Assembly: GCA_907163375.1 (NCBI GenBank)
Contig: CAJQUW010009225.1
Span: 434,001-498,000 of the forward strand
Origin: Prostheceraeus crozeri
Lineage: Eukaryota; Platyhelminthes; Polycladida; Euryleptidae
Length of the DNA stretch: 64,000 nt
Direction: 5' to 3'
Shown: positions 12,150 through 23,785 of the stretch, piece after piece
How positions within the stretch are numbered: position 1 is the stretch's first letter
How the letters are laid out: every line of letters begins with the position of its first letter
Program-made: the position numbers and the translations under genes
The notes under the pieces: generated by a model
Seen by the model: only the letters and a program-made list of their open reading frames with translations
The model's database searches: none
Told to the model about the DNA's origin: nothing

Positions 12150-15100
12150 ACTCCGAGGTTACTCGAAAATCCTCGTTACAAGGAAACCGGATATTTTTGA
12201 ATATTTTTTCTCTGTGAATGGTCGCATTGTCGAGCTTTACAGTGAGATAGCTCACATATAACTCACAAAAGCTGCCTGTGATTTAGCTTCAGCTGATGAT
12301 TAATTTCTGAAATGAAATCGATTAGTTAAGGGTAGGCCTTGCAGCATATCTTGTGGAAGCACACATTCGGCTGCAGGCCCATTGTCTAGAAGCATAGAAA
12401 ATTAAGTTTATTAAAGATATAATAGGACCATAACATGAATTGAAGACGTAATTACTCAGTTTCCCCTGAGTTGGATGTAACCAAAGAGGGATAGCTCAAG
12501 GATATAGGCCTGCCATACTTCGAACAGTATTTTGAGTCCCTTCAGTATTTCTTCGATAAGACCACGCTGGTTCTATGAAAAACATGCAATGCATTCTCAT
12601 CGGGCTATCCGAATTTTTGCAAAATCTTTGTATTCTATAATATACGTGACTATGTTCCACGCAATTTGATTAGGCCTACTGACTCATTGCGTGAGATTCA
12701 TCTTGAATCACTTCGCAATAAGCAACTGTCATATTTTTCCCTCATAACTTGTTGACACGAAGTTACTGACCAGAGATTAGCCACCAACGTAAAAATAGAC
12801 AACTACAATCAACTGCCCACGCAAAAATGAATAGTGTGTGCTTTGATAAAAGACCATCCATGTTCAGCCATGCAGGTAAGATATCATCTCCAAAATCTTC
12901 AGAGTATTCACCTGAATTGGAAATATGAAACTCAGTATCAGGTTCACCACTCTGTGACTGACTTGTCGCTATTAAAGCCATATATTATAACAGATCGAAC
13001 TTCAAACATATGTGCGGGAACTCAACGTGGGCAGCTAAATGACTTAATGAGACGCATCAGTTTGAAGAATTCCGTAAGCTAGGCTACATAGTGGCTAAAA
13101 CAGATGCAATAACAGATGCTCGTCACTGATGCAATGTCTGTACAGTCTCTTGTTAATTATATTCATTTACGGTGCGGCACATAAAACCATTTTCCAAAGT
13201 AGTGTAAATAATTTCACAATTTCAGAATGCACTCATGTTTGTTTGCCCTTTTAAACTGAATAGGCCTACTGCGTTCGATTTAGACCACTCTTTTTGAGTT
13301 CATGCGATTATCACGCACAAATTAGTCACCCATGAAATTTTACCATACATAAATTCAGATATTGCTTTAGAGTTCAGTAGAAGAATAAGACTCAAATTGT
13401 CCGCATACTTGATTTGACTGGCAGATAATTGCACTGATAGGAAATCCTTGAAAAATACAACGATGTTATACTGTACAGTATATTAGCACCACTAACATTG
13501 GTATGACAGGATTGACAGTTTGTGAAATAAACTTTTACGATCGATAACAAACTGCTGGGGGAGAGCGTAGCAATACTCACAACATTTTGTACTTTTATGT
13601 TTACGGCTTGGTACTTTTTCGTCCCATACCTCCATGAGTATGTAGCTTATAGTACAAGCTTATATGAAAATGGTAGTGATGATTCAAGACACATTTTAAA
13701 TCTTACTTTCTTCAATGTCAGTCATAATATAACGATAATCATAGACTTTATAAGAATTCATAATTTGGTAGCATACTTTTCGTCCCATACTTTCTTATCG
13801 CACAATGGGACGTTTTAGTACTAAAGTCAGATTTCTATGAGTGAATTTAATTATCTGTATTTCACCAAATAGTTGGCATATCACTAATTCGATAAAAAAC
13901 AAGAAAAAAATCTTAAATCTAAACCGGCTTCAACAAGTAAGGATAAAGGATTTTGACAAATCCTCACTAAAACGCTTTTCGCGGATAATAAGGCTCTTAA
14001 TTAAACATGAAGGTCAATGAAAATTTTTCTTCTTGAATCGAAACGAAATCACTTCTGGAGACACATGTGAGTATTTGGAGCATGAGCAAAAAATATTCTG
14101 ACCCTTTTTTGGTCGAGGAAGATTTTGAATAGCAGTGATGAGACGAAGGCGGAACGTCAGCAATGCACACACCAGTGGCAACAATGCGTTGAAAAGACGA
14201 AGTCAAATCAAACTGCTGACATAGCTACACTTCAAGCTGTCGTCTTTAATTCAATGATTTCGTCCGATTTGTATAAAGTTTTGTCTGTGCATAGAGAATA
14301 TACCCAACTGCGTGTATTTAAAGATTTGTGACAATTGATTCTTTTTTACGGATTTAAGACAAATCTGAAATGGTTGGGGAGATATTTTATACCTATGCCA
14401 TTTCATGCCTTTTTTCATGTAGCAGCGCCTATGTCGCATGGGTTAGTAGTAAAAACTAGTAATGCTAGTAACTCAATATCTTGTGCTGAAAGCAATTTAA
14501 TTAGTCACTTTATTTCTTCTGCGGTCAGCCTATTGAATACAGAGACTATATGAAACACGTCAGTTCCCTAATAAAATCATGAGCATGTACATGTGCTTTT
14601 GCATGTGCAACATGTGAATTGGCCTATGCATTTTATAGAAATCAAGTTTTCCATCTTTTGGTAATCCATATCGGTATTCCACATATATTTCTATATATTG
14701 TCCAAAAAGTTATTTTGACAACTTAAAATTAAGTCATCTATTTATTAAGGAAAAATCTTTAATGAGGATATGATAAAATATCAAATGCTTCACTAAAAAT
14801 TATTTGCGAGGATTTTTAGTAGATCATTACTTCAAAGAAGTCATTCTTAAAAGCTGTAATCTTTTTCTGATTTATAAAGTGGAATCGATCGACACTTGAG
14901 TAATGCCAGGCAGATTGCCAAAGCGAGTTCCTTCATTCCTTCCTTTGAAGCATCGCATTGGAGTTGACAAGCTAATTCTAGAGTGTCACAAGAAAGCTGT
15001 GCAGATTTTATCTTTTCTTGTGAGATTCCCGCCACGTGAAGCTTTCATTACTTGAAGAACGCTAACTGCCGATTAACTCGAAATATAACATTAGATTTGA

Positions 15101-16422
15101 CATTAGCACTCGATCTCTCTTCCATGACAATGTCTACTTTCCTTAGTAAAGACTCTTTAGCGTTTAGTAAAGATGATGTACTGTTTTCCAATTCATTAAC
15201 ACAGCTTCTACAATCATCAATCTCGAGGTCAAGATAAAATTTATGCGAACATGTACAACGTCAATTATGCGTAGGCCTACGTGCCTCTGGAATCATTAAT
15301 ACAATGCGTAGTCTCGACGATCCGATATTTTCGAAGATGTTGATCAACATAAATGTACTAATGTCAAAAGGCATGTTTCACAATCAAATGCAACCGAAAG
15401 CTCTTCAAGTTGAGATATAGGTCGTCATAGTAGAAGATTTAGTTTGCCATGTACAAATGCCACATGCATGAAATAGGCCTATTGCATGTGATGCAGTCAT
15501 TCATATGTCCAAGTTGTTCCAATGGCAACTGAAACTGAAATGTGTCTGGGTCTGAAACTGAGCGCCCAAAACACGCCCGAGCCACAGTCATGATGATAAC
15601 GAAGCGATCGCCGAAGCATGTTACAGCAAAGCATGTTTTCAACAAATGTAATTTCACAACGATTCAAGCCTAGGGCATAGGATAAGCAAGGCTAAACTTC
15701 CCCTTACATTAAAACAAGTTTAAATGAGAGTTCGAACACAGAGTATGACTTGATGCGTATTACTAAACCATCTATGAAATACACAAATGTCATTTTTTTC
15801 ACAACGAATATCTGTTTGTTTCATGAAAAGAAATAAATCCATGTACAAATTTGCGTCAAATTTTCATTACAAAAAAGTGAAAATCAGTAAAAAGGTAGTT
15901 ATAATCACTAAGCTATACTAATTGCAGTACATGAGCCATTATGTGATAGCAAATGATTTTCATTTGCAATCCGCAGTATCAGGCCTACTTGCCGTGCAAA
16001 ACTCATGACTTGTGTCTTAAATGGGTAACCATTAGCTGTCTTTGGATTCACCTAGAAAAAAAAAACTTTAGCGACTCAACATCAATTCCGGTGTAATTAT
16101 GGACTGGAAGAAGTTTATTGTTCAGCAAGATATCCATTATAAAGCGTTCATTTCATCGACAACCCATACGCAGAATTCCATGGTCCATTAATCGCTAATA
16201 ATACGTAACTAATAATACGTATGCAAATATATACCGCAATGCATGATTAATCTACTGCAAATAATTCTCTGAAATTGGTACAACGGGATCTCGTACGGCA
16301 TCTTCCGAAATAATTGTTGCAAAAGTACAATGCCAGCGAATATTGATGAAGCTTCAACATTGAATTTTTGACAGGGACATAGTTGAAAAGTAGAAAGCCA
16401 ACTTCTAATAGAACGCAGGCAC
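12150..16422. other. Gene-poor host DNA with one decayed coding-like patch
   Basis: Mostly short chance open frames. The one exception is the coding-like patch on the minus strand at 14847-15240, listed separately. No complete mobile element with both ends was found here. Confidence 0.35.
14847..15240 (-). pseudogene. Decayed coiled-coil-like coding fragment
   Basis: Two adjacent minus-strand open frames look coding by composition. The upstream one (about 15237 to 15050) reads DLEIDDCRSCVNELENS and a heptad-like acidic/basic run, then stops. The second, in another frame (15035-14847), reads EKIKSAQLSCDTLELACQLQ, a helical run with regular leucines. They could be one coiled-coil protein broken by a frameshift, either a host pseudogene or part of a transposon ORF. 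No family is recognised and neither end is defined. Confidence 0.25.
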
Positions 16423-16430
16423 ATTATGGG

Positions 16431-17881
16431 TAATGTTTGTAATTCCCGGGACAATTTCAGATCCCGGGAATTCGGGACAAAGCCTCTTCGAATCCCGGGA
16501 TTTTTCCCGGGACAAACCGAAATTCCCAAAATGTCCCATGTTGTTGGCAATTTTGCTAGCTCGACTATTTTCTAGGTGCATTGGAAGGGTCTGTATTTAC
16601 CAATTTATTTTACTGGTGGCTATTTTCGAGTTGTATTGGAAAGGTAGTCCGAGATTATTCATCATCCCAGCCTTGTCGTGGACGTTGACATTCATATACC
16701 GACGATTTCTTGTACTGGTCCATTCATCCAGGGTGATTGAGAATCTTTCTCCGTTCGAAACGTTGTCGGCGATTTCTTTCTTGACTTCAGCGACGATCGC
16801 ATGATGATATTCGATAATCAGTTTCATAACAGTCTTTTCACACTTTGGTGGCGTATATCCTTGTGCAGAAATAGAATTCCGAATGAACTTGCTCCTTGTG
16901 ATTGTACGTATTGAATTGCCGTCCTCTGCTGCTAGTCTTACCAGTATTTCTGCTAGTGATGATCGCTTAGCAGACATGAAAGCTCGATCTAGAGTTTGTT
17001 GCTTCACTTTCTTCCTCCTCTGTGACGGTTGATCAGTCATGTCTTCATCAGCTTTGCGTTTCTGGGGCACAAGCTCACGATGAATGTTCTTCAAATGTCT
17101 TAGCAAACCGCTAGTCGATGATCCTTTGAAGCCGATAGAAGCTTTGCAAATATTTCAGATGGCCTTCAAGCCAGCATCGTCTTTCGTAAAATAGTTCCAG
17201 GCGGGTGAATCCATGGCTTAGACATTGCACTGCATTGAACTCTCAACTCGAAGGAGTAGTCTATATACTACGGGCATTCTTCTTGAGCGCTAACACCAAA
17301 ATCAATTTTCATCTCCATGGAGATGGGAAAAGGAATGAAACGGTGACAGTCATCTGGCTTCTCGCACCAATTGTGACCTTGCGCAAGCCTTGCGGTAGCA
17401 GTCACACACACATAGCACAGAATCATACACAGAATACTGTAGTCACACCCAAGACGTCACACACGATCACCCAGTTCTAACATCATGCTATCATACAATT
17501 CATACTCAGCAACAGTGCAACACATGAGTCATTCTGCCGAATGACGCGGCGAAATATGACCTCAGACAAGGACTGCTATTATATTTAGACGTCCTTGCCT
17601 CAGATGAGACGACAAATGTACTATGCATAATCAGAATAGCTAGCTTTTGTGCTATGTACGACGCAGCTAACGGTGCTACTTACTAGCCTTTTACGACTCT
17701 ATACAGACTATGTAGCCAATCATTAACTAAAATATGATAAACGCAGATTCGCACAACTACTATGTAATTTAATAACTTCTTTTTCAAGAAAATTGAATCC
17801 CGGGATTTCCCGTCTCTGTTTCCCGGGATTCGGGACAAGAAAAATACGCCGGGAAATCGGGATCCCGGGATCCAAACACTA
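16431..17881 (-). mobile_element. hAT transposon, decayed
   Basis: A perfect 8-bp duplication ATTATGGG (16423-16430 and 17882-17889) brackets the element. The ends are imperfect inverted repeats (left TAATGTTTGTAATTCCCGGGA; right in reverse TAGTGTTTGGATCCCGGGA) and several CCCGGGA blocks lie near each end. The interior carries part of an hAT transposase on the minus strand. A related CCCGGGAT fragment occurs at about 21512-21590. Confidence 0.85.
16597..17150 (-). pseudogene. hAT transposase N-terminal part (BED finger plus catalytic start)
   Basis: The minus-strand frame reads a BED-type zinc finger (C-K-x-C upstream of GLLRHLKNIHRE), then basic spacers and the hAT catalytic start: RFSITLDEWTS followed by RRYMNVNVH, where the D of LDEWTS is the first catalytic aspartate of the family. 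The frame ends at 16597 soon after this, so the rest of the RNase H-like domain and the hAT dimerisation domain are missing. An in-frame stop also lies just before the finger. The copy cannot make an active enzyme. Confidence 0.7.
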
Positions 17882-17889
17882 ATTATGGG

Positions 17890-18955
17890 GCTGAAAAATA
17901 TGGCGGTCTAGTAGAGGTTCTCCGGCATGTGATACATATGATATGTGATTGGATTCAATGAAGGCCCGCCTGTTTGGAAATCTCCTTTAGTCTCTTGCAT
18001 TTCTCTATTTTGAGTGCAATTGCTTAAGTTAAGCTAGAATTTCTAAAATATAATCGTGGTATCAGTTCGTCAAAATCGAACTTTGAGTATGAGCATTTTC
18101 GATTCGAAATGTCGTATCGTCATGGACCTACCTAAGATATGTGTTCCTAATATGGTCTAAATTCAATATACTCATAATCTGTGTTTATGAGATTAATTAA
18201 AAACTCAAAAGCTAAAATTTTGATCACAAATGCTAATGCTGCTGTAACTAGGGTTTCAAAATCCATGTTGTTGGAAAGGTTTCAAGATAAAATAACATCA
18301 TGTTTTCTATCCTATAGTTTTTTGTTTGTACTGATATTTCATTATTCCAGCATTCTCTTTAATTTCTTTTCAATTGAGCAACTTTGTGTCGGTAACCTCA
18401 ACAACTGTTTTGACGTGTGAAGTAAGATAAATAAATCATTTGTAATGTCGATAACTTGCGTTTCGTAAGCTTGCTGTGTTTCATGTTTATATCATGCTCG
18501 ATTTCTTGAGAGTATTCTGAACCATTCACCTACGTCAAGGATAGATAGCAGCTGGTCTAGTGGCTCATTTCTGTTAATCTCCTGTCACTTTGAATGAACC
18601 ATCATCAAGGAGCCTATTTAACAAGTCTACGTCATGCTTCCTGTGTCATGGAAATCACACCAAATAGAATTTAGTAAAAAATAAACAGACAAGTCGCTAA
18701 TAGGCCTAGCCTATGCCGGACATCTTTCGTGCCATCATCGGTGGACATCATCATACGAATGAGATAGAACTTAAGACAGACAATTTAGCGCAGACAGTGA
18801 TTGTCAAATGAAATGAACACTAAAGACAAATCGGATAAGCAAATGTAATTAAGATTACACCGGACGGAACATCAAAGAATAAAAGATGCAAAAAATAGAA
18901 AAAATAATGCAAAATCTAAATAAAACTCCCAACAGTCACATACAGAGAACTTCAC
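17890..18955. other. Gene-poor host DNA
   Basis: No coding or repeat structure recognised apart from short chance open frames. Confidence 0.35.
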
Positions 18956-19171
18956 TTAGTTGCACGAAGAAAATTTCCTAGTCCACACAGCTTCCTTAAT
19001 CACACCACGCTTCCATATGGACCCCCTATTAATCACAGTGGTGTGCGGAATGTCAACATGATGCCCATCAATTGCCACTTCAGACTTGTAAACATCTTTC
19101 TCCATAATGGCGCTTTGGTGATCCTTCACCCTTGTCTCTATAGGTCTGGCTGCTTCTCCCACCATGAACAC
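18956..19171 (-). pseudogene. Penelope-like element, C-terminal GIY-YIG endonuclease remnant
   Basis: The peptide ETRVKDHQSAI, then HHVDIPHTTVINR and WKRGVIKEAVWTRKF, matches the later half of the GIY-YIG endonuclease found at the C terminus of canonical Penelope-like retroelements: a catalytic-region R-x3-H, then GH-like and W-x-R-x-x-K-E-A blocks. The reverse transcriptase part is absent. A second, plus-strand remnant with the same final block lies at 20160-20250, so two related insertions in opposite orientation flank the hAT element between them. Confidence 0.55.
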
Positions 19172-19276
19172 GGACTCATTACAAGGAATACGATAAACGG
19201 AACCAAGTCAAATTGCAGGATCACGTCTCACTTGCAGCAATAGGGAGCGAAGAGCAACGAAATGTTCCACAGAAAC

Positions 19277-19961
19277 CAGGGGTGCGGAGTCGGAGTCCTA
19301 TCAAATGATAGGACTCCGGACTCCGGCCTATAAAGACCCGAAGTAAAATACAAACAAATTATCTATTCTCGTGCATAGCTGTCACTGTCAACTTTCTCCG
19401 TCAAACAAAAGTACAGAGACAGCAGTGCATGCAAAGCTTGCAATAGTTGAGGGAATGAACCGTAATAGTGAAAAAGGATTGTCTTTTCACTCGGTGATTT
19501 AGCAGAGAAGACAAGCCTTCCTAGCCTCGATCACACTTACGCACCAAAGGTCACATCAGAGACAAAAATGAAATAATAGTTTATTTGAGAACATTACCTC
19601 TTACCCTCACGTTAATTGTGTGTGATAGCTCCTCCAAAGCGCATATTGAAATCGAAAGTGTAGTCATATTTTTGAAGAAGGGGGTATTTTCCTGTCTGGT
19701 AGAGACTGGAGAAAAACCGTCTAAAGCACACATCAGCAAGATGAGAGGACCCGAGTCGCATACATCCAACTTAAAGCGACATTTGATGAACTTTCATCGC
19801 AAATGATTGATAATTGGTGCAGCAATGATCACTAAAAATAGGTTCAGGTAAGCCTATAATGAACTATGCTGTAGGTCACCAGTTTTTTCAAAAAACTAGG
19901 CTATATATGCTTGCCACCCGGAGTCGGAGTCCTATCAAAATGATAGGACTCCGCATCCCTG
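19277..19961. mobile_element. hAT-type element with palindromic ends
   Basis: The ends are inverted repeats (CAGGGGTGCGGAGTC and GACTCCGCATCCCTG). The 8-bp flanks ACAGAAAC (19269-19276) and AAAGAAAC (19962-19969) match at 7 of 8 positions. Just inside each end lies a palindrome, GGAGTCCTATCA facing TGATAGGACTCC. The interior plus-strand frame at 19585-19806 ends in SNLKRHLMNFHRK, the second half of a BED finger. The rest of the transposase is gone, so the copy is non-autonomous. Confidence 0.75.
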
Positions 19962-20061
19962 AAAGAAACATCTATTTATACCTGTCTTAAGACAGTGCGA
20001 AACCACAACAATGTGGCAATGGATGTTGTGCAGAACATCCTCTTATTAGAGGAGGAAAGAA

Positions 20062-20250
20062 ATGTCTGATCGCTACCATCTCTTGCACTCACGCTCTGGG
20101 TCACCCATGTTTGAAAGTGCCTCTCTGAGATTCTTGTTTTCATGTGAAACCATTTCCGGCGAACAAAATCTAATTGATAGAGAGTCGAGATGGAAACGAC
20201 GTGTGATCAAAGAAACTTTGCGGGCTAGGAAGTTTTCTTCGTGCAGCTAG
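20062..20250 (+). pseudogene. Penelope-like element endonuclease tail
   Basis: The end of this frame reads RWKRRVIKETLRARKFSSCS and stops, the same C-terminal block as the remnant at 18956-19171 but on the plus strand. The upstream residues do not resemble the endonuclease, so most of the gene has been lost or is out of frame. The stop codon is 17 bp before the 1.24-kb repeat at 20267, so that repeat may be the 3' region of this element. Confidence 0.4.
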
Positions 20251-20266
20251 GCCAAGTCCTCTGTAG

Positions 20267-21510
20267 TTCTCATACGATGATGAAAGTCATCCCAGTAGCC
20301 ATTTATAATAGAATATAATGCTTACTAATTTAAATTATTAGTTAAAGTAGTGCTAACGAGGACTGATGGCGTTCTCCAATCCGCAAGTGTACAAAGGCAA
20401 TGCTACTGTAACCATTGGATTAATCAGTTCTTAAAAGAACTCAATGTAGCTTTCTCGTGGCAACGAATTAAAATTGATCAGCTTTGGCCCAATATCTGGT
20501 AACAATGGAAATCTTAAGACTTGTACTAATACCATAGATTCCAAACACTGCCGTATACACGTTCAAAACGGACGTCTAATATACTGTACCGACTACAAAT
20601 GCTGATAGTGGAAATAGAATAAGACAATGGTCACCATAGGTTAAGGAAATTAAAAATGGATATTGTAAAACAACAGGAAACCGATGAATAGAAATTGGAA
20701 AAGTGGAGGTAAAATATGGAAATACAACGATGCTACTACACCGATTACAAGTGAACTATATCTGACACTACACAAAGTGGATAATGGTAAGAGTGGATAA
20801 GTGGAAAGTGGATAATGGAGATAAACAATAGAACTACAATGACATTCTACTACACCGAAAGCAATGAAACTATACACACTATACCTAAGACTACACATGG
20901 AAAATACTATTTCTTCACTTGAATTTGTTATCGTCAGTTTCTTCATCCGTCTATAGTACTTCATGTAATTCCTCATTTCATCATTTGAATTACAATACAT
21001 CAACCACTACTTCAGCTACCGGTTAAGGGATATAAAACATAATACTGCAGTCCGTCAGTCATCAGCAGGTACTCGTCTAGTTGTGTTTCGACCCCTAACC
21101 TGAACACTCAAACCCAGACGAGCGGGGTCCCACACATAGTGGCTGACAAAATACTGAATAGGTAATGATATGTCTTGAAAGATATGTCACAAAGATAAAT
21201 CAGACATCATTCAATTGTTGCGTTTCCCACATGTAAACTGATCCTGTCATTAAATTCATCCCATCAATAAATACAGTATGCTTTTTGCGATCCACACATG
21301 TAAACAAATCCTGTACATCAATCTTTGCCTTTTCGATTCCCGCAAGTAAACAGATCCTGTTCATCTTCGAATCCCATAAAGATGTAATAGCTGTGTGATA
21401 AATATGTAATCCGCCTTTGCACAAACTTCGCCTCATACATCAAGACTTAACAATGGGAGCTCTCTCATCTCCCGTTAGCCACGCTAAGCGCTCTGTATTC
21501 ACTCTTTACC
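20267..21510. repeat. 1.24-kb dispersed direct repeat, copy 1
   Basis: This stretch is repeated in the same orientation, with few differences, at 51279-52530. The copies begin TTCTCATA and end near GTATTCACTCTT. It includes a TATAAAAC box (about 21030), but no inverted ends and no long open frame. Possible identities are a Penelope pseudo-LTR, a solo LTR-like sequence or a retroposed untranslated region. The two copies sit either side of the Polinton. Confidence 0.8.
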
Positions 21511-21941
21511 TACGGTTTACAATCCCGGGATCTCGACCCTATTTCCGAGATTAAAAATCCCGGGATTACGTCTTCGAGATCTCGAGATATTTGAAAGATT
21601 GGCCCTGAGTTCCTTCTAAGTGACATAGTTAAGAGAGTCAATGGCTTTTTTGAAAATGCATCTAAATTTTTAATGTTCCAAGTTTGATAAATTGCAAATG
21701 TGCTGTATTTGACGAGCTAGCTGGTTAAGCCTCGTTCACATGATGACACTAGTGTCGTGACATTAGTGCCGAGGAGCAGCGCGAAATCTGAGCTAAATCA
21801 GTGCCGTGACACAAACAGTTCAGACGCTTAATAAACAGTGTTGTGACACTGCTACTCATAGAAATAAACTGTTTATCTGAAGTTCGCTAGAATGGAAATT
21901 GACTCAAGGTCGCGGCACATCCGGGGGAACTAAGTTGGGGC
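21511..21941. other. Left flank of the Polinton, transposon scraps
   Basis: CCCGGGAT blocks at 21516-21565 resemble the ends of the hAT element at 16431-17881. No gene is visible. The last six bases, ATGAAG at 21942-21947, are the left copy of the Polinton target duplication. Confidence 0.4.
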
Positions 21942-21947
21942 ATGAAG

Positions 21948-22510
21948 AGTAGTAAGCAAAACTCCACTTCTGGACCGCGCAAGATGGCGGCCATCGCTGC
22001 GTCCCCCCCCCCTCTGGCACGGCAGAGTGTCGTGGTCGGCCGCCGTGGTGCTTCGTGTCTGAGTCCCCCCCCCTCTGGAACGACAGAGGTTGTGGTCTGT
22101 CGTGGTGTGCCGGCCGGGTGGGTCCACGTTCACAACATGTTCGCTGACGTCCCCCCCCCCTCTGCAACGACAGAGTGTGAGACTCGGGTGAGTTGGTCCG
22201 ACCGCCTGGTTGACGTGGGCGACCGCCAGGATTAGTCTTGAGGCTATAGTGTGTGATGTTTTTGGTGTGTAGCGCCCAAACGAAGCATCGGATGAGAAAA
22301 CGGAGCCCAGATTCGGAATCTACGTGAAATTTTGGGTTAGGAAGGATGTTTCCAGCGAAATCGGAGAGAAAAAATTTTCGGCTGACGTCCCCCCCCCCTG
22401 GACGGCTTGCTTCCAGTGGACGGATTTTGTCGTGCGATAGCTCGTTTGAAAGCTAAGAGTGAGACAAATTCAGTGAAAGAATCGGCTTGTTCGTATCTGC
22501 CTTCGTTTAC
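21948..22510 (+). repeat. Left terminal inverted repeat of the Polinton
   Basis: It is complementary to the right end (about 45258-45996). It is GC-rich compared with its surroundings and contains three units of a C-tract (8-10 C) followed by CTCTG-x7-CAGAG, a short palindrome, at about 22006-22028, 22067-22087 and 22151-22170, and another C-tract at about 22390. The inner third matches the tandem satellite on the right arm (CGGATTTTGTCGTGCGATAG region). Open frames here are shadows of GC-rich repeat. Confidence 0.9.
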
Positions 22511-22691
22511 ATGTGAGACGCCATTTAAGATTTTGGGACATTGGTGAAAAACGACAGAGTTAGAATTTGGGACGTTTTGGGCTGTAGCTTCAAAACGAAC
22601 TATCGGATTGGTAAACGGATGCCAGATTTGGAATCAACTTGATGTTATTGTCCAATGAGGATCATCATCCAATGAGAATCAAGCATTTCTT

Positions 22692-22698
22692 TATAAAT
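22692..22698 (+). promoter_or_regulatory. TATA box of the first Polinton gene
   Basis: TATAAAT lies 108 bp before the ATG at 22800. About 43 bp downstream is a leader sequence (GAATCACACGAGTGACG) that recurs at the same spacing downstream of the PolB TATA box. Confidence 0.6.
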
Positions 22699-22799
22699 AG
22701 CGAGCCTTCCACAGTGAGAATCATTCCATCGTTGAATCACACGAGTGACGGACGCACATTTTCTCTCTCTCTAGTTCCCTGTTCTATTATCCAACTAAA

Positions 22800-23573
22800 A
22801 TGGTAAGTCGCTACTTCCCTCCCTCTCCTCCCTTGAACGCAAACTTAATACAATCTTTTTTCATTTTCAGGCATCTACTCCATCTGCTGCACTAGTAGGA
22901 CAAAATGGCGGTCAAACGTTACAAGGTTCGCTACGGTCAGATCATCTACAACTGAGGCCAGTGGAAGAAACATCCAAGGTACATAATCCTACACCGCTAC
23001 AGCGTAAATTTAAACAAGCCTTGCGTTATGATGATCATAGCGTAGTACTCCAAACGGGAATGCTCCCTTCCACGGATGTCAAGATAATGCACAATCAGTA
23101 TGGGACTACATACTGATCCCCGTGAGTCCGTACATTCGCCACCAACTTGATATTATTGAGGAGTACGTGACATTAAATATGGACATTCCTACTCCTCTTG
23201 CTCAAGAGTGGAAGGCGAGAGATGACAAGGATACTCCCTATAGAAAGATTTGGGATGGTAATCACATTTGCCTACCGGTATCACATTGGTGTACTTACTA
23301 TAAGAAGGAGGAGATCATTCAATACCCATCAGATGTGATGAGCTCGGAGAAGGTACTTGGGATATCCTTTTCAAAGTGAATGGGCTATATTATGGTCGAC
23401 ACAAGGATAATAAAATAGCCTCTCTCTCCATGCATATGGAATCCATCCTATATATTCCGAAACCACCCAACGTGGACGACATAATTGATCAAATCCTTAA
23501 CAGCAGTGGTACGAAGCGCAAGTCGGAGAAGAATGCTACATCAAAACGCAAATCAAAGAAGGAGAATTGCTAG
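22800..23573 (+). pseudogene. First left-arm Polinton gene, unknown function, spliced and frame-broken
   Basis: ATG at 22800-22802 is followed at once by an intron (GTAAGT at 22803 to TTTTCAG at 22870). Exon 2 starts GCATCTACTCC, giving MASTPSAALVGQNGG. The frame stops at TGA near 23114, yet coding-like sequence continues in the next frame (WDYILIPVSPYIRHQLDI; 23122-23376 stretch), and again in the third frame (DILFKVNGLYYGRHKDNK) to TAG at 23573. Each change is a -1 shift (about 23098-23104 and 23345-23352), as after single-base losses. The protein ends in a basic K/R/S tail that could bind nucleic acid. I do not recognise a family. Assembly error is an alternative to decay. Confidence 0.5.
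22803..22870 (+). other. Intron directly after the start codon of the first gene
   Basis: The 68-bp intron has donor GTAAGT and acceptor TTTTCATTTTCAG. The position, between ATG and a GCA/GCT codon, is the same as intron 1 of PolB, which supports it. Confidence 0.7.
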
Positions 23574-23607
23574 TCCTTTCCTAACTCTACCCTATGACAA
23601 TTCGCTT

Positions 23608-23733
23608 ATGTGCTTTGAGTGTCGTAGACGTGGTCTTATTAGATACATTTTACTTCTTCGTTGCCATCATATCATTTGTGTATTTTGTCGTGAAAAGCAT
23701 CGATGTAATTCTTCATTTTGTAATATGTTATAG
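23608..23733 (+). CDS. Small zinc-binding protein, RING-like half
   Basis: The frame reads MCFECRRRG, a hydrophobic stretch, then C-H-H-I-I-C-V-F-C and C-x4-F-C, the spacing of a RING or treble-clef zinc site. The upstream part of the same frame (from 23485) overlaps the end of the previous gene and may be used. A related but longer protein is encoded at 24817-25140. A possible splice acceptor (CCGTTTTAG at about 23766) follows, so this could be the first exon of the exonuclease gene. Function unknown; E3 ligase activity would be a guess. Confidence 0.4.
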   Translation: MCFECRRRGLIRYILLLRCHHIICVFCREKHRCNSSFCNML

Positions 23734-23785
23734 AACGTTTCCTTAGATGTGTAAATTTCCGTTTTAGGCTTCTATCATCATTTTT

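Noticed and set aside
21040..21140. Hammerhead ribozyme in the 1.25-kb repeat
   Set aside because: CTGATGA and CGAAAC occur on the minus strand but the order and the pairing of stems II and III do not fit any hammerhead type.
21904..22235. Open frames of 67-97 codons on both strands in the left terminal repeat (and 45570-46034 at the right)
   Set aside because: They come from GC-rich inverted-repeat sequence, appear in several frames at once, and show no domain or start context.
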